Below, piece after piece: positions 23,501-48,596 of a DNA stretch of 64,000 bases. Source of the DNA: Zoroaster sp. YZ-2022 (lineage: Eukaryota; Echinodermata; Asteroidea; Forcipulatida; Zoroasteridae). A model generated the notes under the pieces. It was given only the letters and a program-made list of their open reading frames with translations, was not told the origin of the DNA and searched no databases. Every line of letters begins with the position of its first letter. The stretch's first letter is position 1. The stretch spans positions 7,805,200-7,869,199 of the forward strand of contig CM055822.1 in assembly GCA_029582265.1 (NCBI GenBank), given 5' to 3'. A program made the position numbers and the translations under genes.

Positions 23501-25865
23501 GCCCAGTTTCTGCTAAGCACAAAAAATTGCTTACCAGGAAAATTTGCTTTCAATCTGAAAGCTGAATGTTTACAAAGGTGATACTTGTACCAATCACCCT
23601 AAGAAATATTTCCGTCTGGAATGCTGTCATCTTCAAGAAAATTGTATATGAAGACCTCCAAAAATGCAACAGCTGATTTCGATTGCAACAATCGAAATTA
23701 ACACAATATGAACATGCACAAAAAAAGTAATAAAATAGAAACCGTTATTCGCTGTTTTCTCGAAAACGTGAACACCGATTTTGATGACATTTTCAAAGGT
23801 TAGTTTTATGATGTGTATTTTGAAAACTAGATGATTGGAATGAATGCATTCTTCAAAAAACCAATGATGTATCATACCTTTAACTACACAACGGGAAAAG
23901 CTAAAACTTTGTCAGGTTGGTTTCTATTAATTTAAAACCCTCCTGCAATCAGTGCAATTTTTGAAACAACCCATTCAGGCCACTCCAAGCCATTAGTTGT
24001 TGCCAGTGGCCTCCTATGGTTACCCTTCTGTGCACTGTCACACCACTGAGATTACAGGGTAAAGTGGTCTCCCATCGATACATTGTAGGCCATACTAATA
24101 TGTTCAAACATTTACAGTGGCCTTGGGTGGCACACAGTTGATTTTGTAAGATTACTTGGAAAGGACAGCAGGCTTGTACATGTATGTACTGAAGGTTGCT
24201 CAAGAGCAGAACTTTGTGGATTGGAGTGGCCTCCATGTGTAGGAGGGTTAAGTATGGATGCATTTATAGACATTTTACCAATGGTGTACACTCCCCTAAA
24301 CTTTAAGAAAAGTAAGAGTTTTTTTGGGAAAAATTAAATGTTGTTTTTTTCTACTGTTTTTCAGATAGGGAAGGTGCGGACAGGCTTTCAGCATTGGTTA
24401 ATGATGCTTGCTCTCTGCTCGATGACTACAATGTCCGATTATCCCTAGAATTGGAAGACAGACAACACGTCATGAAAATGCTGATAAACTATCGGATATC
24501 ACAGCACCAGAAACTCAAGGCATCGGAGGAGAAACTCAAGGTGAGATAAGTAAATCTGAATCAGGGAACAGTGATACCATCATTAACCCTCCTACTATAG
24601 CTGCACTTTAGTGGCAAGTAGCTACAGAGGTCAAAATCAGTCAACTGCCCGTTTTGACTGTTGACCCAAATGTGCACACAGGGGCATTTTTGACTGGTTT
24701 TTACTGTCATTTTGACCACCCTGAACAATACCAGACAATGCTTTCACCAGTCAAAAACGGTCGACTCATTTTGACCTGTAAATGTACTTACTACATGTAA
24801 GGTTTGACAGTGTTTGACTTTTAAGTGCACTAGATATACCTTGGCAAGTATATCAACATTTTGACTGATTTTGACCCTTGTAGTAGTAATAATAATAATA
24901 ATAATAATAATGTGTGGACTTATATAGCGCACATATCCACCAACTGAGTGGTGCTCAAGGCGCATTATATTATTACCCCTGATCATAAGGCTCATAAATT
25001 ATTCCTGAAACCATCTCAGCTCCCTGGGGAGTATACAGCTCAATTGCTGCCATTACAGCGCATATAGGGCTAATCAACCAACTCTGCCCTCACAGGTACC
25101 CATTTAACCCCTGGGTGGAGAGAAGCAATTATGGTTAAGTGTCTTGCTCAAGGACACAAGTGTCACGGCCGGGATTCGAACCCACATTCTGCTGCTAACA
25201 CCAGAACTTGAGTCCGGTAAGCTAGACCGCTAGGAGGGTTAACAGGAAGGCGGGGGCGGGGTGGGGGGGCGGAGGGCGGGGGGAGCCCTCTAGCAGTGAA
25301 ATTGCACCCAGTGTCTTGATGGTAGCCAATTTGGCGTCAAGTGAGCATTGTGCATACACTTGATACATGAATGTTATGTTACTACGCATGCATGTACTTC
25401 TGCCAGCCAATGATCGCTGGAGATATTTTGTGCGTACGCATCAACTGCAAATTATGCGAAACATAACGCACTATTGTGGGTCCCATCAGTGATCTAATGA
25501 CATGTGCCCTCAACAGCTCATGCACGGTGTGAATAAATGGTCTGTGCTTCAACTAATAAACAAAATCATTTTTGAAATTTTGTACGGTATTCCTCCCCCA
25601 AAAGAGGGGTCTCTGTGTGATCCACACATGGACCAGAAACCAGAATTATTTGTCTCAATTTGGCCTCAGGATTCGGCTTCTTAAATTTTCCCTTCTTTTT
25701 GTACGCCACCAGGACTTTCAAGCCAAACTGAACAAGGTGACTATGGTACGCAAGGACCTGGAGTCCCACATACAGAACCTGCCAGATCTAACATTACTAC
25801 CAGACGTTACCGGGGGTCTTGCCCCGTTGCCATCTGCCGGGGACCTTTTCTCAATTGATTCATAG
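14578..25865 (+). CDS. RPRD1: RPRD1-type Pol II CTD-binding protein (whole gene, 7 coding exons)
   Basis: Exons 14578-14728, 18488-18617, 19472-19584, 21935-22215, 23248-23374, 24365-24540 and 25713-25865 join in frame to 376 codons plus TAG. Residues 1 to about 130 form a CID domain (start MSSFSDSALVEKLAGLTNSQ; core IYLANDVVQNGKKKG), which binds the phosphorylated C-terminal repeat of RNA polymerase II. Residues about 230-370 form the RPRD1 coiled-coil dimerisation region (LLEKI, ELEDRQ, VRKDLESHIQNLPDL), ending GLAPLPSAGDLFS. In vertebrates RPRD1A/B act as scaffolds that bring the RPAP2 phosphatase to the CTD. The protein is about 50 residues longer than vertebrate RPRD1B because exon 4 encodes a longer linker. 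The sequence does not decide between RPRD1A and RPRD1B; a single pre-duplication orthologue is likely. It is divergent from RPB3 and followed by GPI on the same strand. Confidence 0.95.
14740..15110. other. AT-rich intron sequence, nothing assignable
   Basis: First part of RPRD1 intron 1. A local inverted pair, CCTTTTCCAGGTGG at about 14760 and CCAACTGGAAAAGGAAG at about 14808, could form a short hairpin. No other structure is seen. Confidence 0.5.
15119..16463. mobile_element. Foldback element with about 350-bp inverted arms
   Basis: The left arm (about 15119-15470) and right arm (about 16120-16463) are inverted copies, starting CCACAGGTTGGT and ending ACCAACCTGTGG. They share the segments GGCGCTGAAATTGACGATAT and AAGATGGCCGTCC (and complements). 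The spacer of about 650 bp is AT-rich with no gene. The arms differ by scattered substitutions, so the element is not recent. It lies in RPRD1 intron 1. Confidence 0.85.
16483..16712. repeat. Inverted pair of 17-bp minisatellites (CCCTATGTTCCCTCAG)
   Basis: The left block (16483-16613) repeats CCCTATGTTCCCTCAG. The right block (16625-16712) repeats its complement CTGAGGGAACATAGGG. The spacer is only about 12 bp, so the whole segment can fold into one long hairpin. It has the same design, with different sequence, as the foldback at 1818-2861. Confidence 0.88.
16770..17135 (+). repeat. Tandem repeat with GGGCCAATGCACTGGACTCC units
   Basis: Three imperfect copies of about 130 bp (near 16785, 16920 and 17050) contain CACTGGACTCCCTCYGTAT and GCCCTAG. 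The last copy merges into the left arm of the element at 17041-18262. Confidence 0.7.
17258..18004. mobile_element. TTAA MITE, terminal class 2 (CCCTAAC), with SINE inside
   Basis: Ends TTAACCCTAACTCCC (left) and GGTTAGGGTTAA (right). The interior is rich in AATCCTYCAAAATCC and its complement. A related copy without the SINE at 33905-34331 runs through the sequence GCAAGTATGCCTAATA where the SINE entered. Confidence 0.8.
17498..17880 (-). mobile_element. tRNA-derived SINE, copy S2
   Basis: Minus strand. The (ATT)n tail lies at 17498-17532 and the tRNA-like head at about 17795-17880, with TGGTCGAGCGG and GGTTCAAATCC. The head is the same type as S1. It is inserted in the class 2 TTAA element. 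Confidence 0.88.
18488..18617 (+). CDS. RPRD1: RPRD1 exon 2
   Basis: Residues 51-93 (AKTRRKLVFIYLANDVVQNG through FIHVM), the centre of the CID domain. Acceptor TTTGTAG, donor GTAAGT, phase 1 to 2. Confidence 0.96.
18667..19380. mobile_element. TIR element, copy 3 (reversed, truncated) with nested TTAA element
   Basis: Starts AATGTCGTATCCAATCGCC and continues in reverse orientation relative to the copies at 492 and 30766. It is split by the class 2 TTAA element at 18787-19192 and lost after CATCGTATCC. A poly-C run (about 19248-19259) lies inside. A stray class 2 right end (to GGTTAGGGTTA, 19436) follows directly. Confidence 0.75.
18787..19192. mobile_element. TTAA MITE, terminal class 2
   Basis: TTAA plus CCCTAACCCC at the left, GGTTAGGG plus TTAA at the right. 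The interior contains at least eight copies of AATCCACCAAAATCC-like words and their complements. Confidence 0.8.
19472..19584 (+). CDS. RPRD1: RPRD1 exon 3
   Basis: Residues 94-131, the end of the CID domain (KKALARVLSVWAERCVFHSH). Acceptor CCTCCTAG, donor GTGGGT, phase 2 to 1. Confidence 0.94.
19834..21179 (+). mobile_element. Truncated Penelope-like element with inverted terminal repeats
   Basis: An 11-bp duplication GTCCTAATCCT at 19834-19844 and 21169-21179 flanks the insertion. Inside, a long repeat occurs in inverted orientation on the two sides (about 19883-20284 and 20737-21166), like the pseudo-LTRs of Penelope-like elements. Between and overlapping the right repeat is the GIY-YIG coding end. 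The reverse transcriptase region is missing. A further copy of the repeat begins at 63903. Confidence 0.85.
20340..20842 (+). pseudogene. GIY-YIG endonuclease end of a Penelope-like ORF
   Basis: The frame reads PYLGSTSHKLQRILRQAGI, then GFYRIPCECGKVYIGETGRN, then a RLKEH segment, SAIVKHSHIKDHQIDW and RRIREAIEI, stopping at 20842. This is the Penelope-type GIY-YIG nuclease order, with the catalytic Arg in the TGRNLPIRLKEH segment and a Glu in REAIEI. In intact elements this domain nicks the target DNA for retrotransposition. The 5' reverse transcriptase part is absent, so this is a dead fragment although the frame is open. Confidence 0.9.
21454..21745 (+). mobile_element. TTAA-type MITE, class 1, interior type A (decayed right end)
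   Basis: Starts CCCTCCTACTGTAGCTG and continues with repeated TTTTGAC/GTCAAAA words as in the full copy at 43932-44241. The right end is degraded (CAGTCATAAAAGGG). Confidence 0.72.
21935..22215 (+). CDS. RPRD1: RPRD1 exon 4 (long linker)
   Basis: Residues 132-225. The first half is rich in Ser, Arg and His, including a HHHHQQH run; the second half is acidic (EEEDEEHIDPEDVPD). Vertebrate RPRD1 proteins have a shorter linker here, so most of the extra length of this protein lies in this exon. Acceptor TTTTCCAG, donor GTGAGT, phase 1 to 0. A 127-codon frame overlapping on another frame (21701-22084) is not a gene. Confidence 0.93.
22313..22668 (+). mobile_element. tRNA-derived SINE, copy S3
   Basis: The plus-strand head carries box A-like TGGCCGAGCGG and box B GGTTCGAATCC. 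It folds like tRNA-Leu, with an anticodon loop CTCAAGT (anticodon CAA) between stems CCGGA and TCTGG, and GTGTC paired with GACAC as the acceptor. Then come the body and 3' tail (GCGCCTTGAGCACC, GGTGGATACGTGCGC) and an (ATT)n end. It lies in RPRD1 intron 4. Confidence 0.9.
22699..22716. repeat. Poly-C tract
   Basis: An uninterrupted run of about 18 C in RPRD1 intron 4. Confidence 0.9.
22718..22881. mobile_element. TTAA MITE, class 2, interior type F (right part)
   Basis: Contains GAATGCAAAGCAATGCAACAA and AGTGCAACAAGATCCACC and ends GGTTAGGG followed by TTAA. The full-length relative is at 55749-56130. Confidence 0.65.
22957..23155. mobile_element. Small TIR MITE (GGGCCCAATTTCA ends)
   Basis: Starts CTGGGCCCAATTTCAGGGAG and ends GTGAAATTGGCCCCAG. 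The interior is built of TGCTTAGCA words. A partial relative (GGGCCCAGTTTCTGCTAAGCA) lies at about 23497-23560. Confidence 0.7.
23248..23374 (+). CDS. RPRD1: RPRD1 exon 5
   Basis: Residues 226-267 (ADEIVQALQDMDNSASSDAI through LPPEVQDASLLEKIE), the start of the coiled-coil domain. Acceptor CTTGAAG, donor GTTTGT (weak), phase 0 to 1. Confidence 0.95.
23938..24247. mobile_element. TTAA MITE, class 1, interior type C
   Basis: CCCTCCTGCAATC at the left; GTAGGAGGG plus TTAA at the right. The interior contains GGCCACTCCAAGCC and complements (GGAGTGGCC). A reversed, truncated relative forms the right half of the chimera at 61891-62249. It lies in RPRD1 intron 5. Confidence 0.78.
24365..24540 (+). 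CDS. RPRD1: RPRD1 exon 6
   Basis: Residues 268-326 (coiled coil, with LSLELEDRQHVMKMLINY). Acceptor TTTTTCAG, donor GTGAGA, phase 1 to 0. Confidence 0.96.
24587..25238 (+). mobile_element. TTAA MITE, class 1 type A, carrying SINE S4
   Basis: TTAA at 24583-24586 and 25239-25242, with CCCTCCTACTATAG at the left and TAGGAGGG at the right. Type A interior (TTTTGAC words) runs to about 24883, where the SINE replaces the last part. Confidence 0.82.
24884..25231 (-). mobile_element. tRNA-derived SINE, copy S4 (head clipped)
   Basis: Minus strand. The (ATT)n tail is at 24884-24912. The head has the S3 type sequence but stops at AGCGGTCTAGC, so the first dozen bases are missing and the MITE end follows at once. 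Confidence 0.87.
25243..25712. other. Intron 6 remainder of RPRD1
   Basis: A G-rich stretch lies at about 25245-25285 (GGGGCGGGGTGGGGGGGCGG). No other element is recognised. Confidence 0.5.
25713..25865 (+). CDS. RPRD1: RPRD1 exon 7 (last coding exon)
   Basis: Residues 327-376 plus TAG: DFQAKLNKVTMVRKDLESHI, then NLPDLTLLPDVTGGLAPLPS and AGDLFSIDS. Near-identical in length and sequence to the family C-terminus. Acceptor GCCACCAG, phase 0. Its last 50 or so bases are repeated downstream. Confidence 0.96.
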   Translation, partial: DFQAKLNKVTMVRKDLESHIQNLPDLTLLPDVTGGLAPLPSAGDLFSIDS

Positions 25866-26345
25866 ACTGAGTATGGGATAGGTGTTGGAGGTGGATGTGA
25901 GCAAAGTGGAATTGGGTCACCAGATTTAACGGGTCTTGCACTGCTGCTGTCTGCTGTCTTCTCAATTGATTCATAGAGTGATGACTGGATGGATGTTGGG
26001 GTGGATGTGAGCAAAGTGGAATTGGGTCACCAGATGTAACAGGCCTTGCACTGCTGCTGTCTGCTGGCGACCTCTTCTCAATTCATTCATAGACTGAGTA
26101 TGGGATAGGTGTTGGGGTGGATGTGAGCAAAGTGGAATTGGGTCACCAGATGTAACAGGCCTTGCACTGCTGCAGTTGGCCTGCGACCTCTTCTCAATTT
26201 ATTCATAGACTGAGCATGGGATAGGTGTTGGGGTGGATGTGAGCAAAGTGGAATTGGGTCACCAGATGTAACGGTCCTTGCACTGCTGCTGTCTGTTGGC
26301 CTTGCACTGCTGCTATCTGCTGGCGAACTATTCTCATTCATTAAT
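25795..26345 (+). repeat. Tandem repeat (111-117 bp) derived from the RPRD1 stop-codon region
   Basis: The end of exon 7 (CTTGCCCCGTTGCCATCTGC to TTGATTCATAG) plus about 60 bp of 3' UTR recurs in tandem. The TCATAG word falls at 25860, 25971, 26088 and 26203, with a decayed copy near 26341. A more distant copy lies at about 26530-26600. Copies after the first carry GTCTTGCACTGCTGCTGTC-like changes that would not preserve the peptide, so they are non-coding 3' UTR sequence. Confidence 0.88.
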
Positions 26346-26861
26346 AGACTGATTATTGGATAGGGGTACAGGGATGTTTACAGGCATGTAACTTTTCAGC
26401 CAATCAGCTGAAAACTGAAAAACACTGTACAAAGTTTTGTGTGCTCGGCCATTTCCTCTTTTTTTGCAATTACAAAGTTGCATGTCTGTGTTTAGCAAAA
26501 TGGAATTGGGGTGAGATGGGAAGTGGGTGATCAGATGTCACAGGGGCCTTGCACCACTGCCCTCTGCTGGTGACCTTTTTTCATTTGATTCACCGACCTT
26601 TGTGTATTTCTACACCTGTGCTCTATCTGTTCCGTGCACATCGAAGTCCTCTAGTGGTGAAAATGCACCCAGTCTCCCTAACCTAGGGCACTTCGAAGCA
26701 CCATTTTATTGCATTGTGTATGTACAAAAGCTCATAGTAGTCTGTATTAGAATTAAAGGGAAAATGCATGACTGGTATTTGTTAAGTACATCCATTTCAA
26801 CCCTGTTGTTTTGAAGAAATGTATCATAAAAAAAAGTGTAATTGTTTTCATCATAATAGCA
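26346..26861. other. RPRD1 3' flank
   Basis: Contains one more partial copy of the stop-region repeat (about 26530-26600). No poly(A) signal could be chosen with confidence. Confidence 0.45.
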
Positions 26862-27482
26862 GGCCTCCCAGAGAAACCTATAAAACCCTATATTTCAAAA
26901 TGGGAACCTTTATTTCCTCCATAAAACCTATAAAAACCTATTTTTAATCTCCTGCAACACATTTTTTAAGTGGCATGTTGGGGTAACGCCCACATACGGT
27001 GACTAACACTTATGGCATACATAAGCTCGTCAACCGGATACGTTTATCCTGCAAAGCAGCATCTCACAGGACTTATTAACCCGCTAGGATGTTTATATTT
27101 TAACTATTAGAGGGTTAGTTTAAAGTTTCTTATACAACACATTTTCAACTTTTGCATAAAATCCTCTTGGCTTTGAAGAAAAATTATTTCCCAAGTAGAT
27201 GAAGAGATGAAGCCAAAACAGTAGCCAAACTGTAACATGTGTACTGCTCTTAGATTTTCTGCCAGACAGGGTATGGGGTAATGTACTTTGTTGCAAAAAG
27301 TACTCGGAAGGTAGGCAATTTACCAAAAACGTGTTACTTAACACTGCATAATCACAGGAAATAACCTATAAAAGCCTATATTTTGGCATTTGGTAAACCT
27401 ACAATAACTTTTATTTTGCTTTAAAAAAAAAACAATTTAAAAAACCTATATTTGGTAGATCAGGCACTCGGGAAGCCTGCTT
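26862..27482. mobile_element. TIR element with CAGGCCTCCC ends
   Basis: Left end GCAGGCCTCCCAGAG, right end CGGGAAGCCTGC (10 bp, imperfect). Both flanks carry AACCTATAAAA words. No coding frame is seen. The TIRs are hAT-like in style, but no clear 8-bp duplication was found. Confidence 0.6.
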
Positions 27483-27815
27483 CTATTTTTTTTCAGAAAA
27501 CAGTGACAAACAGTTACAGGTTTTTAAAGTTTTTATGTAATTTGTATTCTTCAAAAATTTGAGATTGACTGCGATATTCTTTTATTTAAAGCCATTATAC
27601 ACTTGGTAATGTGTACGTAAATTCATCCATAATTTATAAATATCAAGAGGTATTTTTTTCAAACCAATCTGTAAAAGTTTCAGCTTATTTAGTTTTGACA
27701 AGAAAATAGTGAAAATACATTCTGATTTTGTCATATTCATTCCAATGTAGGAGACATAGAAGACAAATATTAATTTGCAAAATAACTTTACTAAATGACT
27801 AAATAACTTTACTAA

Positions 27816-28177
27816 CCCTCCTATAGGTTTAACACTCAAAGACACTCAAAATTTGTATGTCACTCCCAACCCATTGACTTTGTGCAGTGCACTCAAATAA
27901 ATGCAAGGACATGTGGCTTTGGTAGGAGGTCAAACCAAAACCACTCAACTGTATATGAGTCTGCTGCTAACTTGTGCAGTACATACACAGCTCTGTGTGA
28001 CTCTGCATATAACTTATGTAGGACATACACAAGTGTGTTTGATTTTGCCACTAACTCCAGCACTCTTAGAGAAAAATGCACATGTGTGAACAATTGGCAA
28101 TGCAACCAAAAATACTCAAGTGACTGTCTGTGGGTGCGGTGCTTACTGGGCCAAATTTCAGCCTGGGCATAGGAGGG
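27816..28177. mobile_element. TTAA MITE, class 1, interior type D
   Basis: CTAA plus CCCTCCTATAGG at the left; CATAGGAGGG plus TTAA at the right. The interior repeats ACTCAAA and GCAGTACATACAC-like words. It lies between RPRD1 and GPI. Confidence 0.8.
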
Positions 28178-28540
28178 TTAAAACACCCAAGACAGGGATA
28201 TTTCAAGGGATGTTTGATGTACAACTGTGATGATCATTTAGAGTGTATAGAGGCTTCAGGTGAAAACATGTTGCAGTTGAACTAACGTGGGGTTGTAATC
28301 ACAAGCTTGGTCAAAAGTTCAATAATCTAATCAAGAAATCTATTTGAATAGATGTTTTGAATGTTTGCATAAACAAGATTAAGACATTTTTTTTTTTTTT
28401 TTAAGAAAACTGGAAATAAAATAATTGTATATGATATATATAATATATGTGTTTCTCTTGATTAGTGGTTGTTTCCTCACACTTCCTTTTGAAAGTCTTT
28501 GATTATCCAGAATTCATGAAACCAAGAGTTAATAATTCAC

Positions 28541-28852
28541 CAGCATTGTATATAACCCTCAAGTAAGTTTTGACAACCCCTCTCCCTCCTCCAAAAGCAC
28601 TCGCTATGCAAATTCCATCTTTGGCTACTGGTTAAGCTTTCACCACCATTGTATATAACCCTCAAGTAAGTTTTGACAATCCCTCTCCCTCCTCCCAAAG
28701 CACTCGCTATGCAAATTCCATCTTTGGCTACTGGTTAAGCTTTCACCACCATTGTATATAACCCTCAAGTAAGTTTTGACAACCCCTCTCCCTCCTCCCA
28801 AAGCGCTCGCTGTGCAAATTCCATCTTTGGCTACTGGTTAAGCTTTCACCAC
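28541..28852 (+). repeat. Three tandem copies of a 103-bp unit
   Basis: CATTGTATATAACCCTCAAG begins copies at 28544, 28647 and 28750. The copies are almost identical, indicating a recent duplication. Confidence 0.92.
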
Positions 28853-28915
28853 TACTGTAAATGTACATATATGTCACACAAGTACATTTTGACACTATCC
28901 CCCCCCCCCCCTTAA

Positions 28916-29131
28916 AGGGGCAATATTGTCACGATCAGAGCAGACTTTGATCAGGGCATGGAGTTAGTGTTCTAGTTAAGATGAAACACAGTGGCATGAA
29001 CATTACTGGCTCATTTATGCAGCAGCAACGGTAATTACTGACCTTATCATATGGGGTATTTTCAGTCACTGAGTTAATCTAAAAGTAGCACTCCGATTCC
29101 ATGCCATGTTGATTGTGACGATATTGTCCCT
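28916..29131. mobile_element. TTAA MITE, terminal class 3 (AGGGGCAATATTG)
   Basis: TTAA at 28912-28915 and 29132-29135. Ends AGGGGCAATATTGTCACG and CGATATTGTCCCT. Relatives are at 33100, 38596 and 41854. The interior has CAGTGACTGAAAAT-like words on both strands. Confidence 0.85.
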
Positions 29132-29647
29132 TTAAGAAAATACAGACTGGCATGAAACTTACAGGGTTCAATGGATTTCCAAAATTATTTTTTAAAATCC
29201 CCCATCCCCCAGGGCATCTAGAATTCAAACATTTTCAGGGCCACCCCACAGTGTATGCTGTATGGACTGCAGTTTGAATCTGAACATGTTTTAAATTTTT
29301 TGTTAAATTGATCAATTGCGTGCCTGATTTATAAGGAGTTGGGTTATAAGAAGTTTTGGGCTGTCCAAAGTTATCCACATGTTTGAGGTACTACGAAGTA
29401 TACTGCTTCTCAAGACCCCTCCTTCCTCCCCTCCCAAAATAATATATATATATAAATAAATAAAAACTGTTAATGTTCTGTCTTTGAATTAGAAACTGGG
29501 ATTAAAAAACCTACTTGTACATAACTGGCAACCCCCCCCCCCCGCCCTTCCCCCTCTTGGTAGCTCTCCCTGTACAACCTTGAAAATGTTTAACATTTTG
29601 GACCACTCCGTTGTTTTAGGGAGTAATTTTTCAAAATACATTTTGAG

Positions 29648-29650
<3 letters not shown>

Positions 29651-29731
<81 letters not shown>

Positions 29732-29825
29732 AGAAGATTTATAATGCGCACATATCCACCAAGAAGTGCTCAAGGCGCTTACAAGAAATAATACAATAGC
29801 ATAACAATACAATAGCAAATGCAAC

Positions 29826-29826
<1 letters not shown>
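29651..29826 (-). repeat. (TAA)n tract with a LINE/SINE-type 3' tail
   Basis: About 80 bp of (TAA)n at 29651-29730 is followed by the complement of GCGCCTTGAGCACTTCTTGG and GGATATGTGCGC. This is the same tail that ends all SINE copies here. It is either a second tail copy of the adjacent LINE or a very short insertion. Confidence 0.8.
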
Positions 29827-29860
<34 letters not shown>

Positions 29861-30237
29861 GATTTTTAGCGCGCACATATCCACCCTGCTGGGCGCTCAA
29901 ATACTAAACAAAAGATAAAAAATGCATAAATGAATGTTAGTAGTCCTTATAGGCAATAAAGATGAGTTTTTAAGTTCTTCTTGAAGGAGTCAACGGATTG
30001 AGATTCACGAATGTACAGAGGTAAATCATTCCAAAGGCGTGGAGCCACAACTTCAAAAGATCTTGTTATATAAGTGAATGTGTGGGGGGAATAATATTTC
30101 ATCATGATTGATTGTTGGTGAAACTGAAAAGAAAGGTGTGAACTCGTGCTCATATCAAATCTGTTGCTACGCCGCGCTAGCCACAGTACGGGACGTGCAT
30201 TTGTAAAGGTTAACATATGAGTAAACGACTGTTTCAT
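29827..30237 (-). pseudogene. LINE 3' fragment (ORF2 C-terminus plus tail)
   Basis: A minus-strand open frame (30237 to 29947) encodes a LINE C-terminal segment: RSFEVVAPRLWNDLPLYIRE and VDSFKKNLKTHLYCL. The RT domain is absent. The short 3' UTR ends in GAGCGCCCAGCAGGGTGG, ATATGTGCGCG and an (ATT)n tract at 29827-29858. It ends only about 170 bp upstream of the GPI start codon. Confidence 0.85.
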
Positions 30238-30291
30238 GTATTTGACAACTATAACATAAAATTGGTCAGGGTGGCCTAGCCTATATAAAGA

Positions 30292-30299
30292 GCTAGCTA
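30292..30299 (+). promoter_or_regulatory. Candidate TATA box of the GPI gene
   Basis: TATATAAAG stands about 110 bp upstream of the GPI start codon, giving a predicted transcription start near 30325 and an 80-bp 5' UTR. It lies in the sequence just beyond the LINE fragment. A match by sequence and spacing only. Confidence 0.4.
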
Positions 30300-30406
30300 G
30301 CTCGTGGTGATGTGAGGCATGACATTAGCCGGGCGACCATCCAGGGTACTTGAAGTTACATATTCACTTCCGCGAATTGTTCATCTTTATATTCCACGAA
30401 GTAGAA

Positions 30407-46979
<16,573 letters not shown>

Positions 46980-47996
46980 CAGGTCGGGCCCGCATCCGGA
47001 GATGGCAACGTGCAAGGGACAACCGCAGCTGGGTTTGAGGAGCAAGAGGGTTAATGATAGTGAGGGTCCAAGGTCAAGAGGTCAGTGTTGCAGTCCCAAG
47101 TAGCCAAGAAAGCAAGGGTAGTAGACGTAATAAGTCGGGTACGTGTTTGCTAATCTAAGAGATGTTGGGCAGGGCTTTAGGTTATTAGTATATCATCAGA
47201 TGATTTTTATTTTTATATGAGACATTTGTGTTATTATTTGAAAGGAAGATGCAACATTGGTTATTTCCAGATCATGAAATTACCGAATTATTACCTAAAA
47301 GCTTGCTTCATCAAGACTCACTGCACAAGTTGGTTCTTCTATGAGTCATCCTGATGAATTATAGTTGGTACTTGTATCAAATTATCCCCGAGAAATGATA
47401 TCGTCTGAAGTGCCTTTCATCTGTGAAGTAGAGAAAGCAAGAACTGTAATGTCGAGTTGATAAATAGTTAACATTTAGTCACTTTTTGTAAAACGTAAAA
47501 AAATATTACAAAAAACAGTTTTTGGTGTTTTCTAAAAAAGAAAAAATGTGAACATCTGAAACTTACATAGGTTTTTTTTTGGAAATGTTTTTTGAAAAAC
47601 TACAGGGTTTAGAATGTACGAACGTTAACCAAATACTAATATTGTACATTTCCACTTACAGGGATTGTACACAATTGGTTAAATGACTGTAATTGCATCC
47701 ATACTTTATAAGAATCAAGAGAGATTTACAGGAACTAGTACAAGTTTAAGTTCATTTCATGTTGTCACAAACGTGAAAATAGTTACTAGTTACAAAAAAT
47801 ATGCATTCAGATTCGTTTGCATTCATTCTAATGTGGAAAATGGATCACGGCCGTGAATCCATTGCAAATTTCATAACATGTTTCTTTAAAAAAAATGACG
47901 GCATGAAAGACGGAATAATTTCGCATCGAGTAACTTTTAAGATAATAATTTAGTAACTTTGTATTGTCTGGTATTTAGCAATGTTGTACACTTCCT
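46980..47996. other. GPI 3' UTR and flank
   Basis: Probable 3' UTR. No AATAAA was found in the first kilobase, so the transcript end is unplaced. Confidence 0.45.
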
Positions 47997-48000
47997 TTAA

Positions 48001-48169
48001 CCCTAACCCCCGAGGTATTCTGGCTAGGAACCTTCCTGAATCCTATAAACTTCTTTCCAGGTAGTAATTTTGCCCCATTTGAAGAGATGAAAGTACCAGT
48101 TTCCAACAGTGCTGAATTTTTCCAAAAAGTGCCCCTTGGAGGATTTTAATGGATTTGGGGTGGTTAGGG
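48001..48169. mobile_element. TTAA MITE, class 2 (internally shortened)
   Basis: TTAA at 47997-48000 and 48170-48173. CCCTAACCCCCGAGG and GGTGGTTAGGG ends. About 170 bp, a deletion derivative of the type at 41450. Confidence 0.85.
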
Positions 48170-48596
48170 TTAATGTAGCTTGTTAGTGCAGTTATCCCAA
48201 AGAAATTACACTTGAGATTATTGCGATTTAATTAATTTTTGAGGTTTTATAAAAGGTGTTTGAGGTCTTTCTTAGTTAAGCAATTATCCATGGTTTATGT
48301 GGTTAAGATATGATAGGGTTGTTTTTCTTTCACCTAGAGCACTAATTTAAATCAATTTTTTGTTTAAAAAAAGTTTGTTGGTTGCTTGGGCGAGGAGATT
48401 TCCCCCTTGAACCCACTTCTGTCTCTTACACTATTTTTTGTTTGTTTGTTTTTATGTTGTGTATAATGCCAGTCATTTAAACTGCCCTCGATATTTAGAT
48501 ATTATGTGTATTACATGTTAGAGTAGCCACAATTGCCTGCAATCTGTTTGTATGATATCCGTTTTATTTGGAGAGTTTAATGAACGGTTAGATCAG

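Noticed and set aside
28417..28422. AATAAA as RPRD1 poly(A) signal
   Set aside because: It is 2.5 kb past the stop and beyond two mobile elements; no evidence that transcription reaches it.
29489..29884. 131-codon frame with long Leu and Ile runs
   Set aside because: Translation of (TAA)n/(TTA)n tracts in a retroelement tail.
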